Shown: positions 43,952 through 53,544, counted from the stretch's first letter. The stretch: 64,000 bases of DNA from an uncultured Chlorobiota bacterium (GCA_900696645.1 CAADGV010000042.1:76363-140362), one strand, 5' to 3'. A program made the numbers and translations. Notes: generated by a model not told the origin, from the sequence alone.

Positions 43952-44989
43952 TCACTTATAACAGATTACAAGGCCGAATCCCGGAGCATTCAGTTGTTTC
44001 AACTCTGTTTTTTTGAAGCCCGCCTTGCTCACAAAGTCATCTATCTCATTTTTAGTATAGGTTTTCGCGCTTGCCTGATGCAAGAGGTTCAAAGCCATGT
44101 AAGCCGTGGTGGCTCTTGACATTTGCGAACTGCCCCCTATGCCTTTTATCTGTTCGAGAATTACACACATTCCGCCGTTGTTGAGACAGTTGTATATCTT
44201 CTTCGCCAGTGTTTCATTTTCGGACATATTGTGGCCGTGTATGATATTAAATGCTAGAATGATGTCCACATTCTTGGGGAGTTCATCTTTCATGAAATCA
44301 GCTGGCATGAACGAAACCTTTTGCGACATCTTTTGCTGTGCAATGCATTCCTCGGCATATTTCTTCACCGGAGGGAGATCATTGATCGTTGCTGTTAAGT
44401 GAGGATGACGCTTACAGAGTTCTATGCTGTACAATCCATGAGAGCCGCCAAGGTCGAGGAGCTTGGTGTGGTTCTTGGAAACAGGAATTTTCCCGCCCAC
44501 TTCTCTCACATTCGTTTTGGAAATGTCAATCATCGCCCGCGAAAACAACTCCCATTCATATTCACTCATGTCTTCCAGCATATTGGACTCGGGTCTTTTT
44601 CCCAAACGGATGGTTTCATCCAGGTGGATGTATCCCTTATACAAGTAATCACAGAACAAAATAAAATACCTGAAATTGTCAGGCGATTGGGGTGACAAAT
44701 TCTTGAATCCTCTTTTGGTAAACGCGTATTGCGTCCCTTTCTTCCGAACATAGCCCAGCGCATCCAAGCAGTCAAGGGTCAACTCTGCGCCTATTTCACT
44801 CACATTGGCGCCGCTGGCTATTTGCTTTACTTCCTTTACATCCATCGTGAGCTGGTCAACAATTTTCAACTTAACGGCACTCCCCAATGCAAAGCCCAGA
44901 CCCACTGACGAAGCAGCATCGGCAAACGGATGCGGAATGATGTCATTTGACAACAGGATTTTTTCGATCAAAGAAAACTTGTGAATCAT
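43952..44989 (-). CDS. SAM-dependent O-methyltransferase family protein
   Basis: A 345-residue cytoplasmic methyltransferase. An N-terminal winged-helix dimerisation domain (about 15-95) precedes the Rossmann fold with motif I LLDLGGSHGLYSIELCKRHP (near 180), NDLPPVKKYAEE and the LAFNIIHGH motif. The layout is that of the acetylserotonin/caffeate O-methyltransferase group and of secondary-metabolite enzymes. DNA is clearly richer in A+T than that of the neighbours. It lies downstream of a membrane-protein gene and an AraC regulator gene on the same strand. Confidence 0.85.
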   Translation of the reverse strand: MIHKFSLIEKILLSNDIIPHPFADAASSVGLGFALGSAVKLKIVDQLTMDVKEVKQIASGANVSEIGAELTLDCLDALGYVRKKGTQYAFTKRGFKNLSPQSPDNFRYFILFCDYLYKGYIHLDETIRLGKRPESNMLEDMSEYEWELFSRAMIDISKTNVREVGGKIPVSKNHTKLLDLGGSHGLYSIELCKRHPHLTATINDLPPVKKYAEECIAQQKMSQKVSFMPADFMKDELPKNVDIILAFNIIHGHNMSENETLAKKIYNCLNNGGMCVILEQIKGIGGSSQMSRATTAYMALNLLHQASAKTYTKNEIDDFVSKAGFKKTELKQLNAPGFGLVICYK

Positions 44990-45008
44990 ATTGGGGCAGA
45001 TTTGTAAA

Positions 45009-45716
45009 TTACTGACTGCGAGGGTGATCGAAATGTTGAAGAACGTTGTTCCGCTTCAGTGCCAGTCCGAAACCAATAGCCCAGACGGGTGCAAATATCA
45101 AGTACAAGTTAAGCGCAGTATCTGCCAGCACTTTGCTACCGAGTGCGTTGCCTGTAAAATCAAGAGCAGATAACAATCCTACTGTGATGGTAAACCAACC
45201 CCACATGGCATTATCTCTTCTGATGAACATGCCTATGGCAATGAACCATACACCGAACATCAACGCATCGAACAGATTCCAGATGCCGTTTCCAACGATC
45301 AATGCAAGATTGCCGAAAGTTGCTCTGATGGTCTCCTGTTGCTCCGAAGTGGCAGAGGCGAATTCATCCAATAAGACAGGCCATGACGCTCCAAGGATGG
45401 CTGCACCTAAAGCCCCGGCAAATATGTAGGCGGCGCCGCACGAGGTAACAACATGCCTCCAGTCCGTTTTGCCTTTGAGCCATTCATGTATGAAAAACAA
45501 AATAGGAAGCAAGAGCAGATAGTAGCCGAACATATCGGTGATCATGCTCCATTTCAGCATGGCGCTGCTCGCGCCTTCCAACGAAAATATCAACACTGGA
45601 TTTGAGAAGAACTCAAAGTTGAAGTGTACCGCCCCGGCTACCAGAAAATAACTTACGAGCCCGATCACTCCGGATAGAAGTGTAATCAGCGCAACAGCAT
45701 TTCTGTGTTTTGACAT
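45009..45716 (-). CDS. Six-helix membrane protein, DUF4386-like
   Basis: A 235-residue inner-membrane protein with about six hydrophobic helices (for example LITLLSGVIGLVSYFLVAGA and AYIFAGALGAAILGASWPVL). The general plan resembles DUF4386 proteins, but I am not certain. No catalytic motif is seen. It is placed between an AraC-type regulator and an O-methyltransferase, 19 bp upstream of the latter, and probably cotranscribed with it. AT-rich like its neighbours. Confidence 0.65.
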   Translation of the reverse strand: MSKHRNAVALITLLSGVIGLVSYFLVAGAVHFNFEFFSNPVLIFSLEGASSAMLKWSMITDMFGYYLLLLPILFFIHEWLKGKTDWRHVVTSCGAAYIFAGALGAAILGASWPVLLDEFASATSEQQETIRATFGNLALIVGNGIWNLFDALMFGVWFIAIGMFIRRDNAMWGWFTITVGLLSALDFTGNALGSKVLADTALNLYLIFAPVWAIGFGLALKRNNVLQHFDHPRSQ

Positions 45717-45791
45717 GACTGCATCCCTCCAGAATAGTTTGCAGCCAAATTTATTATTGAGACAATAATAGAATTGTATAAATCGGACATT

Positions 45792-46604
45792 TTAGGGGAA
45801 AATATGCCCGAGGAACTCCGCATTAGCTTTCCTATACTGCTTGGGAGTGAGGTCGGCGTAGGACTTAAATTCACGAAGGAAATGAGACTGGTCGTAATAG
45901 CCTGCTTCCAAGCCTGCTTCAGTTAGTGATCGCTTTGTATTGTGAAGGATGTGCAAAGCCCTGAGATACTTGTTGTAGAGGATGAATTCCTCTGTCGTCA
46001 TACCTAACCAGTCTTGAGAGAATCTTCTGAGTTGGCGGTCGGACAAGCAAACCTCTTCACTGAGTTTTCTCACAGTTAGACCAATACCTTGAGATAACTG
46101 GATCAGTCTACATGCCCTGTTGAACGAAAATCGGTCACTGATTTGTGAAATTTTCTTGCCAATCCACTTCAGGATAATTTCAACCTGGCGGTTGAAGGAA
46201 CACGCGCTATGAAGTTCATCTGCTAAAAAGTCGAGATCGGAGCACACATTGTTTCCCTCGTAAACACCATCGTTAAACTCCTTTGCAGGGGTATTGAAAA
46301 GCAGTCTAAGCCCGACGCTTTTCATCTGTATTCCTAAAAACTCCTGTCGGCCTTCTTTGACAAGCGAAAACGGTTTGAAATTTAGTCCGTTTACAAAAAC
46401 TGCAGGAAGAATTGTCCGGACTTGCAGTGAAGGATTCAAGTAAGCTACATTACCGGAAAAGTTGAATATGATTTCTGCCGTTCCCTTGGGGAGTATTATT
46501 TCTTTCCTTCTATGCAGATCAAACTCAGATAGTCGCCAAATATAATTTATGAAAGCCTTTTCCAATTCGCCGGTCGGGTAGTGTATGTCAGTTGTCTTTT
46601 TCAT
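45792..46604 (-). CDS. AraC family transcriptional regulator
   Basis: A 270-residue regulator with an N-terminal ligand domain (about 1-150; sequence of cupin type, KGTAEIIFNFSG) and a C-terminal double helix-turn-helix (about 165-265; VRKLSEEVCLSDRQLRRFSQ and AGYYDQSHFLREFKSYADL-TPKQYRK). It is the first gene of the AT-richer three-gene set and probably controls the membrane protein and methyltransferase. The effector is unknown. The start has no strong ribosome site. Confidence 0.9.
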   Translation of the reverse strand: MKKTTDIHYPTGELEKAFINYIWRLSEFDLHRRKEIILPKGTAEIIFNFSGNVAYLNPSLQVRTILPAVFVNGLNFKPFSLVKEGRQEFLGIQMKSVGLRLLFNTPAKEFNDGVYEGNNVCSDLDFLADELHSACSFNRQVEIILKWIGKKISQISDRFSFNRACRLIQLSQGIGLTVRKLSEEVCLSDRQLRRFSQDWLGMTTEEFILYNKYLRALHILHNTKRSLTEAGLEAGYYDQSHFLREFKSYADLTPKQYRKANAEFLGHIFP

Positions 46605-46899
46605 TCTTGCTTGGGTAATCGGCAGGATATCATTTGACAGTCATAAATTGAGCAACACCCGCTGCGGTAGCAGCCGTGTCAGATCCACTAAATGTATTGA
46701 ACCAATGTTGTTCGTCGTATTATAGCAATTTGTTCTTGGCCGAATCAAGTGAATCGAGAAATGCCCGTTTGTTCTTGATGACTTTTTGATCTTGCAGCGG
46801 CATCTCACATCGTTTCTTCTGTTGGATCAGCGCATACAGACATTCTGTCGGTCGTCATCTTGGTAACTGGATCACACTCTCAACATTGATGACTCGTCT
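46605..46899. other. Intergenic region with a possible gene remnant
   Basis: About 295 bp between the AraC and mlaD genes. The minus strand holds an open frame of 44 codons (46720-46854) without a start. It reads like the end of a basic protein (LYALIQQKKRCEMPLQDQ ... AFLDSLDSAKNKLL). I cannot name it. It may be the scar of whatever brought in the AraC cassette. Confidence 0.35.
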
Positions 46900-47856
46900 C
46901 TAGAAGACACTCACCCTTACGTATCGCCCCGGATTCTGCTTGAAATCCATCAGCAGGGAATCGAGCGAAAGAATACTACGATCAATATGCCGGTACAAAT
47001 CGTCATCGTTCGTCAGCTTGCCGAGACTGTTCGACGTGTCGTTGAGGCGTGAGAAGAGGGAATCGGAGCGGCGAATGACCGAGCTGAGATTGTTGTAGAA
47101 CGACTCATCAACGATGAGTTTGCCGAGAGTTCCTTTTCCTTCTTTGAGAGAAGACGTGACATCAGAGAGGTTTGTGATAAGCGAAGAGACATGTCCCGCC
47201 ATTTGTTTGTCGTTGATGAGCCGGGCGGCGAGGCCGTCGCCGCTTGTTAGTTGTTTCGTCATCGCCTCCACGTTGGCGGCGGTTTTGAGAAGCTTGTCAT
47301 TCAGTTCGGTGGAAGTAATCAGCCTGCCGATGGTTCCTTCCCCTTTGCTGATTTTTTGTGAGATCACTTGAATCGTATCCATCGTCTGAATCGCCGAAGC
47401 GATCAAGTCTTCCAGTCCCGGCTCGGCAACTACGTCGAGGAACCCGCCTTCCGGCAGCATTTCTTTCGATTGGCCGAGCGTGATATCGACAAACTTGTCA
47501 CCCAAAACCCCGAGCGCTTTGATCGTCGCTTTTGAATCACTCGTAATCAACCGGAAATAGTCCCGCGTAATGTCGAGCGTGACAAGAACGCCGGTTGTAT
47601 CATTGCGTGTGGAGAAATCCATGCTTTTTACAACGCCGATCTTCTTTCCGGAAACGGCAACCATGTTGCCTTCCGACAATCCCTTGATGCTGGAGATGAA
47701 GAGATGCGCCGTATCGTGGCGCGTGAGGATGTTTGTGTTTTTGCCAATGATGAGGCCGAGGATTCCCGCGAGAATCAATCCAGCAACGAAAAGAAGTCCC
47801 GTGCGCAAATTCCGCCAGCCGATACCGCCAGTGGGTGATGTGTTGATTTTAGCCAT
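46900..47856 (-). CDS. mlaD: MlaD family MCE-domain protein
   Basis: Periplasm-facing substrate-binding part of a phospholipid transporter. The 318 residues have one N-terminal helix (18-40), an MCE domain (about 45-125; GNMVAVSGKKIGVVKSMDFS ... GDKFVDITLG) and a long helical coiled-coil tail, typical of MCE proteins in this phylum. It is the last of three genes in the order mlaE-mlaF-mlaD. MlaB/MlaC are not visible here. Confidence 0.92.
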   Translation of the reverse strand: MAKINTSPTGGIGWRNLRTGLLFVAGLILAGILGLIIGKNTNILTRHDTAHLFISSIKGLSEGNMVAVSGKKIGVVKSMDFSTRNDTTGVLVTLDITRDYFRLITSDSKATIKALGVLGDKFVDITLGQSKEMLPEGGFLDVVAEPGLEDLIASAIQTMDTIQVISQKISKGEGTIGRLITSTELNDKLLKTAANVEAMTKQLTSGDGLAARLINDKQMAGHVSSLITNLSDVTSSLKEGKGTLGKLIVDESFYNNLSSVIRRSDSLFSRLNDTSNSLGKLTNDDDLYRHIDRSILSLDSLLMDFKQNPGRYVRVSVF

Positions 47857-47911
47857 TGAATCAGTCTATGAAGTTGAAAGTCTGTTTAGTCTCGAGTCTG
47901 TTAGCATTGTG

Positions 47912-48643
47912 CTATAACTCCTCTGGATCGAGCAAGAAGGACTGAACAAACGGGTGATCGCATTCCTGCATCTTGTTCGGCTCATCGTGAAAAATGATTT
48001 CTCCGTGATAAAGAATTAGCACATCGTCGGCAATGCTGAACACATCGTTAATGATGTGCGTTACCATGACGGCACCGAGGCCTTTTTCTTTCTTGAGCTG
48101 TCCGATGAACGCGAGAATCTTGTTTGAACTGACCGGATCGAGTCCTGCAGTCGGCTCATCGAACAATATCATCTCCGGTTCAAATATCAGCGCCCGCCCG
48201 ATGGCAACACGCTTGCGCATGCCGCCCGAAAGACTGTCCGGCAACTGATGCGCGTGAGTTTCGAGTCCGGCAAATTTCAGTTGCTCATCCACGCGGCGGG
48301 CGATTTCGTGTTCGGGCAGATTGAGATTCTCACGAAGAAAGAATCCCATGTTCTCGCTGACCGTCATCGAATCGAACAAGGCGTTCCCCTGAAAGACGAT
48401 TCCCATCTTCTTCCGAATCGGGAACAGTTCTTCTTCGCTGAACTTGCTGATTTCAATCCCGTCAACAAAAATTTCCCCGTACGTCGGTTGAATCAGTCCG
48501 AGCATCAATCTGATAATCGTGCTTTTCCCCGAGCCGGAGGGTCCGAGAATTGCCGTGATCTTTCCGTCAGGAATATGCATCGAGATTTCCTTGAGGACTT
48601 CACGGCCCGAGTAGTAGAGATGTACGTCTTTGAATTCAATCAT
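47912..48643 (-). CDS. mlaF: ABC transporter ATPase MlaF
   Basis: ATPase of the lipid-transport complex. Starting from MIEFKDVHLYYSG it has 243 residues with Walker A GPSGSGKST (34-42), signature LSGGMRKRV (near 140), Walker B MILFDEPTAGLD (near 160) and the switch His in VMVTHIINDV. An earlier in-frame ATG adds ten residues that do not match the family. It lies between the permease and MCE genes on the same strand. Confidence 0.94.
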   Translation of the reverse strand: MIEFKDVHLYYSGREVLKEISMHIPDGKITAILGPSGSGKSTIIRLMLGLIQPTYGEIFVDGIEISKFSEEELFPIRKKMGIVFQGNALFDSMTVSENMGFFLRENLNLPEHEIARRVDEQLKFAGLETHAHQLPDSLSGGMRKRVAIGRALIFEPEMILFDEPTAGLDPVSSNKILAFIGQLKKEKGLGAVMVTHIINDVFSIADDVLILYHGEIIFHDEPNKMQECDHPFVQSFLLDPEEL

Positions 48644-48699
48644 GTGCAGGAAATTCCAATTGCCAAATTCCAAATCCCAAAACTACACACAGGGGTTCA

Positions 48700-49485
48700 T
48701 CAGAAGTTCATATTCTCCAATACCAACTTGGAGATGTAGAAGTTTGCTACCAGCACCAAACCGGATGAAACGACAATGCCTTTGATGGTAGAACGTCCGA
48801 CGCCCGCTGTTCCGCCCTGCGCCGAAAACCCGTTGAAGCAACTTACCAGCGTGATAATCACCGCAAACACAAACGGTTTCACCGCCCCGACCACAAAGTC
48901 CTTCACGATGAGTTGGTTCAATGCTGAATTCCAATAGAAGCCCGGATCGATGTGGTGATAGATTTGCGCGACGATGCCCCCACCGACCAATCCGACAAAA
49001 TCACTCAACGCCGTTAAGGGAAAAAACATCACAAGCGCTGCAAACAAGCGGGGCATCACAAGTCGTGCAATCGGGTCGGTGCCGAATGCCCGCAGCGCAT
49101 CGATTTGCTCGGAGATTTGCATCGCGCCAAGTTCGGCGCCGTTGCGTGCGCCCACACGCGCCGAAAGCATCAGGCCGGTCACAATCGGGCCCATTTCACG
49201 AATCACTGAAAGCGCCGTTGTGCGTCCGGTGAGCAGCTTTGCGCCGAAGCCTTCAAGCTGGTTTCCGACCTCGACCGTCAGCAAACATCCGATGGCAAGT
49301 GAACTGACAAAGATGATGGGAATCGACTCCGTGCCGCAGATGGACATCTGATTGAGAATCTCATTCCAATATCGTCGCGTTGCTTTGAAACTCTTGAATG
49401 TGCGTGTGGAAAAGTAGTAGAACTCCTGCATCGTGTGAACGAAGTTCTTAAGACGCTCGTTGAGGAACTCGGCATAGTCTCCCAC
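48700..49485 (-). CDS. mlaE: ABC transporter permease MlaE
   Basis: Membrane permease of the Mla-type lipid transporter. 261 residues; family stretches are IPIIFVSSLAIGCLLTVEVG, REMGPIVTGLMLSARVGARN and GAMQISEQIDALRAFGTDP, with five or six helices. It is the first gene of the mlaEFD set. In this phylum the system may move phospholipid either way between the two membranes; direction cannot be told from sequence. Confidence 0.94.
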   Translation of the reverse strand: MGDYAEFLNERLKNFVHTMQEFYYFSTRTFKSFKATRRYWNEILNQMSICGTESIPIIFVSSLAIGCLLTVEVGNQLEGFGAKLLTGRTTALSVIREMGPIVTGLMLSARVGARNGAELGAMQISEQIDALRAFGTDPIARLVMPRLFAALVMFFPLTALSDFVGLVGGGIVAQIYHHIDPGFYWNSALNQLIVKDFVVGAVKPFVFAVIITLVSCFNGFSAQGGTAGVGRSTIKGIVVSSGLVLVANFYISKLVLENMNF

Positions 49486-49609
49486 CCAATTCCAAATCTT
49501 CAGTACGATGAGAATATCTCCTTGTGGCTTTTCCGGAAATCGTGGCCTTTAAGATATGGAAAATTGGGATGAGGGAGAAGGGATTTTAACGGTGAAGTGC
49601 ACGGGCACG

Positions 49610-50140
49610 TCAGGCTTTATCTCTCCCTCTGCTTCCCTTTGTTGTACCCTGTACGGCAATTCCGATGAGTGTCAGAACGGCAAGCAGCGCCATGTTCATG
49701 TTTGGTTCGAGGTTGAGACTTTCCGTAATGAGAAAAGCGCCGGTGAGCGACGAGTGAATAATCAACGCCCATTCGACGAGAAAGGAGAGAATAAGCGCGC
49801 CAAGAACTCCCCCGACAGCAAACGGCAGCCACGAAGGGAGGGCGCTGCGGGCCGTAAACTCTTCCATCACACTGAAGAACACATAACCACCGGCTACGAA
49901 TCCTGCAATGCGAACGGCGACCTTTTGCAGAAAGTATCCGGCAGCCGCGGCGGCAACTCCGACACCAAGTGCGACATAGAAGATCGTGGATTCCTGATGA
50001 TGAATGAATCGCGGCGCTATGCTCATCACCAGCATAAATGCGACTCCGCCGACAAAGAGCCACAGGACTTTTCTGCCGGCAAAGAGAAGAAGAACGCCAA
50101 CGAGAATGGGAAAGAGGGAATAGAGATCAGTATCAGGCAT
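49610..50140 (-). CDS. Membrane protein of unknown function
   Basis: A 176-residue protein with about six hydrophobic segments (FPILVGVLLLFAGRKVLWLF, then ALGVGVAAAAAGYFLQ and AVGGVLGALILSFLVEW). It begins without a signal peptide. No catalytic residues are recognisable. General form is like DUF4203/TMEM198-type small membrane proteins, without certainty. It lies 15 bp after a small cysteine-containing gene on the same strand. Confidence 0.65.
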   Translation of the reverse strand: MPDTDLYSLFPILVGVLLLFAGRKVLWLFVGGVAFMLVMSIAPRFIHHQESTIFYVALGVGVAAAAAGYFLQKVAVRIAGFVAGGYVFFSVMEEFTARSALPSWLPFAVGGVLGALILSFLVEWALIIHSSLTGAFLITESLNLEPNMNMALLAVLTLIGIAVQGTTKGSRGRDKA

Positions 50141-50155
50141 GAGGTATTGATACGG

Positions 50156-50374
50156 TCAGAAATTTTGATTCGGCGCGGAATTTGGCTCATAGGCATAGCA
50201 CACGAAATCCGCCTCGTCCTTCTGATCGAGCCGCGTGAGGTTGCAGAGAATCTCCTCACGCGGGTCACTGTCTTTAACGCACGACACACAGAGTGCCGGC
50301 TTCGGTATCAGTTCGGGATTCAGCGGATTACCATCATCGTCATAATAACCGCCGTATTCCGTCGGCGGCATCAT
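50156..50374 (-). CDS. Small acidic protein with CxxC pair
   Basis: A 72-residue acidic protein with CVSC near 29-32 and two further cysteines (ILCNLTRL and FVCYAYEP). The four cysteines could hold a metal ion, though no family is known to me. Similar small proteins ('ALCVSCxxD...Y/CNLTRxDQ...F.CxAY') accompany peptidase genes in related genomes by my recollection, which is not verified. The ATG overlaps the stop of the M48 protease gene by four bases, so it is coupled to it. Confidence 0.6.
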   Translation of the reverse strand: MMPPTEYGGYYDDDGNPLNPELIPKPALCVSCVKDSDPREEILCNLTRLDQKDEADFVCYAYEPNSAPNQNF

Positions 50375-51192
50375 TTCGACGGACTGTAGTATTTCAGTGC
50401 TTCGGGCAAGTGATTCTTGATATCGGCGATGCGTGTCTCATCCGAAGGGTGTGTGCTCAAGAACTCCGGCGGCGCGGCGCCTCCCTTCGCAGCAGCCATT
50501 CTCTCCCAGAACGTCACCGCTTCACGCGGATCGTACCCTGCCATCGCCATGAAAATCAATCCCATCCGATCCGACTCGCTTTCCTGCGAGCGGCTGAACG
50601 GCAGCAGCACGCCGAACTGTGCGCCGACACCGAATGCCGTCATCCAGAGGTTCTGCGTCTCCTGCGGCTTGTCTTTCAACGCAACCGAGAGGGCCATGCC
50701 TCCGAGATTGGCAAGCAGTCCCTGGCTCATGCGTTCGTTTCCGTGCTCGGCAATTGCGTGCGCGATTTCATGTCCCATAACAACAGCCAGTCCGGTTTCC
50801 GTTTTTGTGACAGGAAGGATGCCCGTGTACACAACCACTTTTCCGCCCGGCATGCACCACGCGTTCACCTGCTCGTTGTCAACAAGATTGAATTCCCAGT
50901 TGTACCCTTGCAGTCTGTCAGCCCAGCCGCTTTGCCGTGCATATTGTTCAACAGCGTTCTGGATTCTGTGGCCGATCCGTTTCACCATTTCGGTGGCTTT
51001 CTGGTCGGTGCTGAGCTTGTTCTCTTTGAGAAACTGATCGTATTGCGAGTAGCTCATGCTTAACATTTCACCCGCGGGAATGAGGGTTAACTGCTTCCGT
51101 CCGGTTACGGGGTTGGTGGTGCATGTGATAATCGTGAACGACAAGACTACAAGAATGCTTGTCATGAGAGAGAAGCGTTTCAAGGGAGCCAT
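50371..51192 (-). CDS. M48 family metalloprotease, probable lipoprotein
   Basis: Zinc protease of 273 residues facing the periplasm. The start MAPLKRFSLMTS follows AAGGAG, so I prefer it to an ATG 14 codons upstream. A hydrophobic segment (9-22) leads to Cys24, a likely lipid-attachment site. Zinc motif HEIAH near 135, helix AIAEHGNERMSQ, third ligand Glu in SQESESDRMG. This resembles BepA/LoiP-type outer-membrane quality control proteases. It has no TPR domain. Downstream small Cys gene is coupled. Confidence 0.9.
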   Translation of the reverse strand: MAPLKRFSLMTSILVVLSFTIITCTTNPVTGRKQLTLIPAGEMLSMSYSQYDQFLKENKLSTDQKATEMVKRIGHRIQNAVEQYARQSGWADRLQGYNWEFNLVDNEQVNAWCMPGGKVVVYTGILPVTKTETGLAVVMGHEIAHAIAEHGNERMSQGLLANLGGMALSVALKDKPQETQNLWMTAFGVGAQFGVLLPFSRSQESESDRMGLIFMAMAGYDPREAVTFWERMAAAKGGAAPPEFLSTHPSDETRIADIKNHLPEALKYYSPSK

Positions 51193-51360
51193 CGTTTTCT
51201 CCTTCTTTTCTTTTGTGAGAAATGAAAACTGCATGTTGCTCTGCGTTAAGAATACGACTCTTGGGGATTATGTGCAACCGTTGTCTCTTTGTGAGATGAG
51301 GGTGCAAATAGCTGACGTTGTGCGTGTTCAGCAGGGACGTAATGAAATCCACAACCTTCG

Positions 51361-53544
51361 TCACGACTGCTGTACGTGCTGTTCTTTTTGCATAATACTC
51401 CGGTAGATTCTCAGCGTTGTGTAGCTGATCCGTTCTTCCAACCTTTCAAACACGCCGGACAGGTTTTGGAAACCCAATTTCGCGAATGCTCCGGCTGCCT
51501 CCTGCTGTTCCACGGCTGTCATCAGACGGTTGAGGTCAATCTCTTCGCCCGCGTTAACTGCTGCAAGAAGGTGTCCTCGGATCGTATCGGGACGCAGGTT
51601 TCGCTGCGCAACAATTTCATCAACGGATTTTCCCGAACGGAAGAGGCCGAGCGTCTCTCGCACCGTTTCACTCATCCATTTACTTTGAGGAGGCCGGGCA
51701 GCAGTTTCCGTCGTGAACTCCCGGCGGGCGTTCGTGCGCAGGTAATTGTCAATCTCAGTAATGAACGCAGTGCCGAAATCCCGCAGCTTTACTTCACCGA
51801 CGCCGCTAATACAGGTGAATTCGCCTTCCGTTACCGGGTACTGCCGCGCCATCTGCCGGAGCGCGACATCCGAAAAGATGACGTATGCGGGCACGTTCCT
51901 TTCGTCCGCGAGACGCTTGCGCAACGAGCGCAGTTGCTCGAACAGGACTTCGTCGAATTGCTGCGAGCTTTCCGCAACGCGCAAGGCGTCATCCATCGCG
52001 GCTGGTTTCGTCAGCATGATCTGCTTGCGTTGCTTCACTGTTTCGAGGCCGAGCGGCGTGACCTCAACCACCGCAAACCCATTCGCTTCATTCTTCTTGA
52101 GCAGTCGTAAACGCATCAGTTCCCTGCCGAGGAACATCCAATCATCACGACTTTTCTCTTTCCCTATGCCGTAGGTAGACAGCTCGTGGTGCTTCCAACG
52201 GCGGATTTTCTCCGTATCACCGCCGGTCAATACTTCCACGACATGGCGAAGCCCGACGCTGAAGCCGCTCTTTTCTCTAATGCGATAGACGCAGGAGAGA
52301 AATTTTTGCGCGCTAATCGTTCCGTCGTACATCTCCCGCGGCCTCAGGCAGTTGTCGCACGCGTCGCACGACGGGTCGGGATACTCCTCGCCGAAATACT
52401 CCAACAGCATCGAACGCCTGCATTCCGCGCTTTCGGCGTAGTGCACCATCTGCTCCAATTGTGCCTTGGCGATGCGGCGCTCGTGTTCATCGTGTTTCTC
52501 TTCAATGAAATGGAGTTGCTTTACCACATCGCCACCGCTAAACAGCAACAGGCATTCGGAAGGAAGGCCGTCCCGTCCTGCTCTTCCCGTTTCCTGGTAG
52601 TACCCCTCGATGTTCTTCGGCAGGTCGTAATGGACGACGAATCTGACGTTTGGTTTGTTGATCCCCATCCCGAAAGCAATCGTCGCGCAGATGACACGCA
52701 CTTCGTCACGCAAGAATAATTCCTGATGCCGCGTTCTGTCCGCCCCTTCCATGCCCGCATGGTACGGCGCCGCAACAATGCCGTCGGCGTTGAGCTTTTC
52801 GGCAAGCTTCTCCGAGGTCTTTCGACTCTGACAGTACACGATGCCGCTCTCGTTCTTGCGCGGTCGAAGAAACGTTAGCAACTGGATGTACGCGTCTGTT
52901 TTGGGCAAGACTTCGTATGTAAGATTGGGCCGATTGAAACTTGCAACGTAGCAGGAGGGAGATCGGAGTTGAAGGTATTTGATGATGTCCTCGCGCACCC
53001 GTCTCGTTGCCGTTGCAGTCAACGCCATGAACGGAACAGAAGGCAACAGCTTTCTCAACTCAACAAGCTGGCGATACTCGGGACGGAAATCGTGTCCCCA
53101 CTCGCTGATGCAATGCGCTTCATCTATTGCAAGCAGATTGACATTCCAATTCTTGACATCGTTCAGGAAGCCGGAAAGCATTGCGCGCTCGGGGGCAATG
53201 TACAGCATCCGGTATTTGCCGTTGTGCAATTCAAACACACGATTGCTCGCTTCCTGCGGATGCAGAGAGGAATTCAGAAATGTTGCCGCGATGCCGCTTG
53301 CCTGCAGTGCATCAACCTGATCCTTCATCAGAGAAATGAGGGGCGAGATTACCAGCGTGAGGCCCGGACGAACCAACGCCGGCAGCTGAAAGCAGAGCGA
53401 CTTGCCGCCTCCCGTCGGGAGAAGGGCAAAGACGTCCTTACCTGCAAGCGAGTCACAAATAATCTGCTCTTGCAGAGGACGGAAGGAAGAGTAACCGAAA
53501 TGCTGCTTGAGCACAGCAAGCAGCTCGGATGATTGTGGGGTCAT
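51361..53544 (-). CDS. recQ: ATP-dependent DNA helicase RecQ
   Basis: 3'-5' DNA helicase for recombination and replication repair. The 727 residues contain LLPTGGGKS (Walker A, near 40), DEAHCISEWGHDFRPEY (motif II plus aromatic loop, near 140), CATIAFGMGINKPNVRFV, GRAGRDG (motif VI) and the RQC zinc site (CRRSMLLEYFGE, CDACDNC). A winged helix and HRDC domain (about 525-600) follow; a C-terminal extension of about 110 residues with HTH-like sequence (SVDEIVAQRNLRPDTIRGHL) matches the Bacteroidota-type RecQ. Full length. Confidence 0.95.
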   Translation of the reverse strand: MTPQSSELLAVLKQHFGYSSFRPLQEQIICDSLAGKDVFALLPTGGGKSLCFQLPALVRPGLTLVISPLISLMKDQVDALQASGIAATFLNSSLHPQEASNRVFELHNGKYRMLYIAPERAMLSGFLNDVKNWNVNLLAIDEAHCISEWGHDFRPEYRQLVELRKLLPSVPFMALTATATRRVREDIIKYLQLRSPSCYVASFNRPNLTYEVLPKTDAYIQLLTFLRPRKNESGIVYCQSRKTSEKLAEKLNADGIVAAPYHAGMEGADRTRHQELFLRDEVRVICATIAFGMGINKPNVRFVVHYDLPKNIEGYYQETGRAGRDGLPSECLLLFSGGDVVKQLHFIEEKHDEHERRIAKAQLEQMVHYAESAECRRSMLLEYFGEEYPDPSCDACDNCLRPREMYDGTISAQKFLSCVYRIREKSGFSVGLRHVVEVLTGGDTEKIRRWKHHELSTYGIGKEKSRDDWMFLGRELMRLRLLKKNEANGFAVVEVTPLGLETVKQRKQIMLTKPAAMDDALRVAESSQQFDEVLFEQLRSLRKRLADERNVPAYVIFSDVALRQMARQYPVTEGEFTCISGVGEVKLRDFGTAFITEIDNYLRTNARREFTTETAARPPQSKWMSETVRETLGLFRSGKSVDEIVAQRNLRPDTIRGHLLAAVNAGEEIDLNRLMTAVEQQEAAGAFAKLGFQNLSGVFERLEERISYTTLRIYRSIMQKEQHVQQS

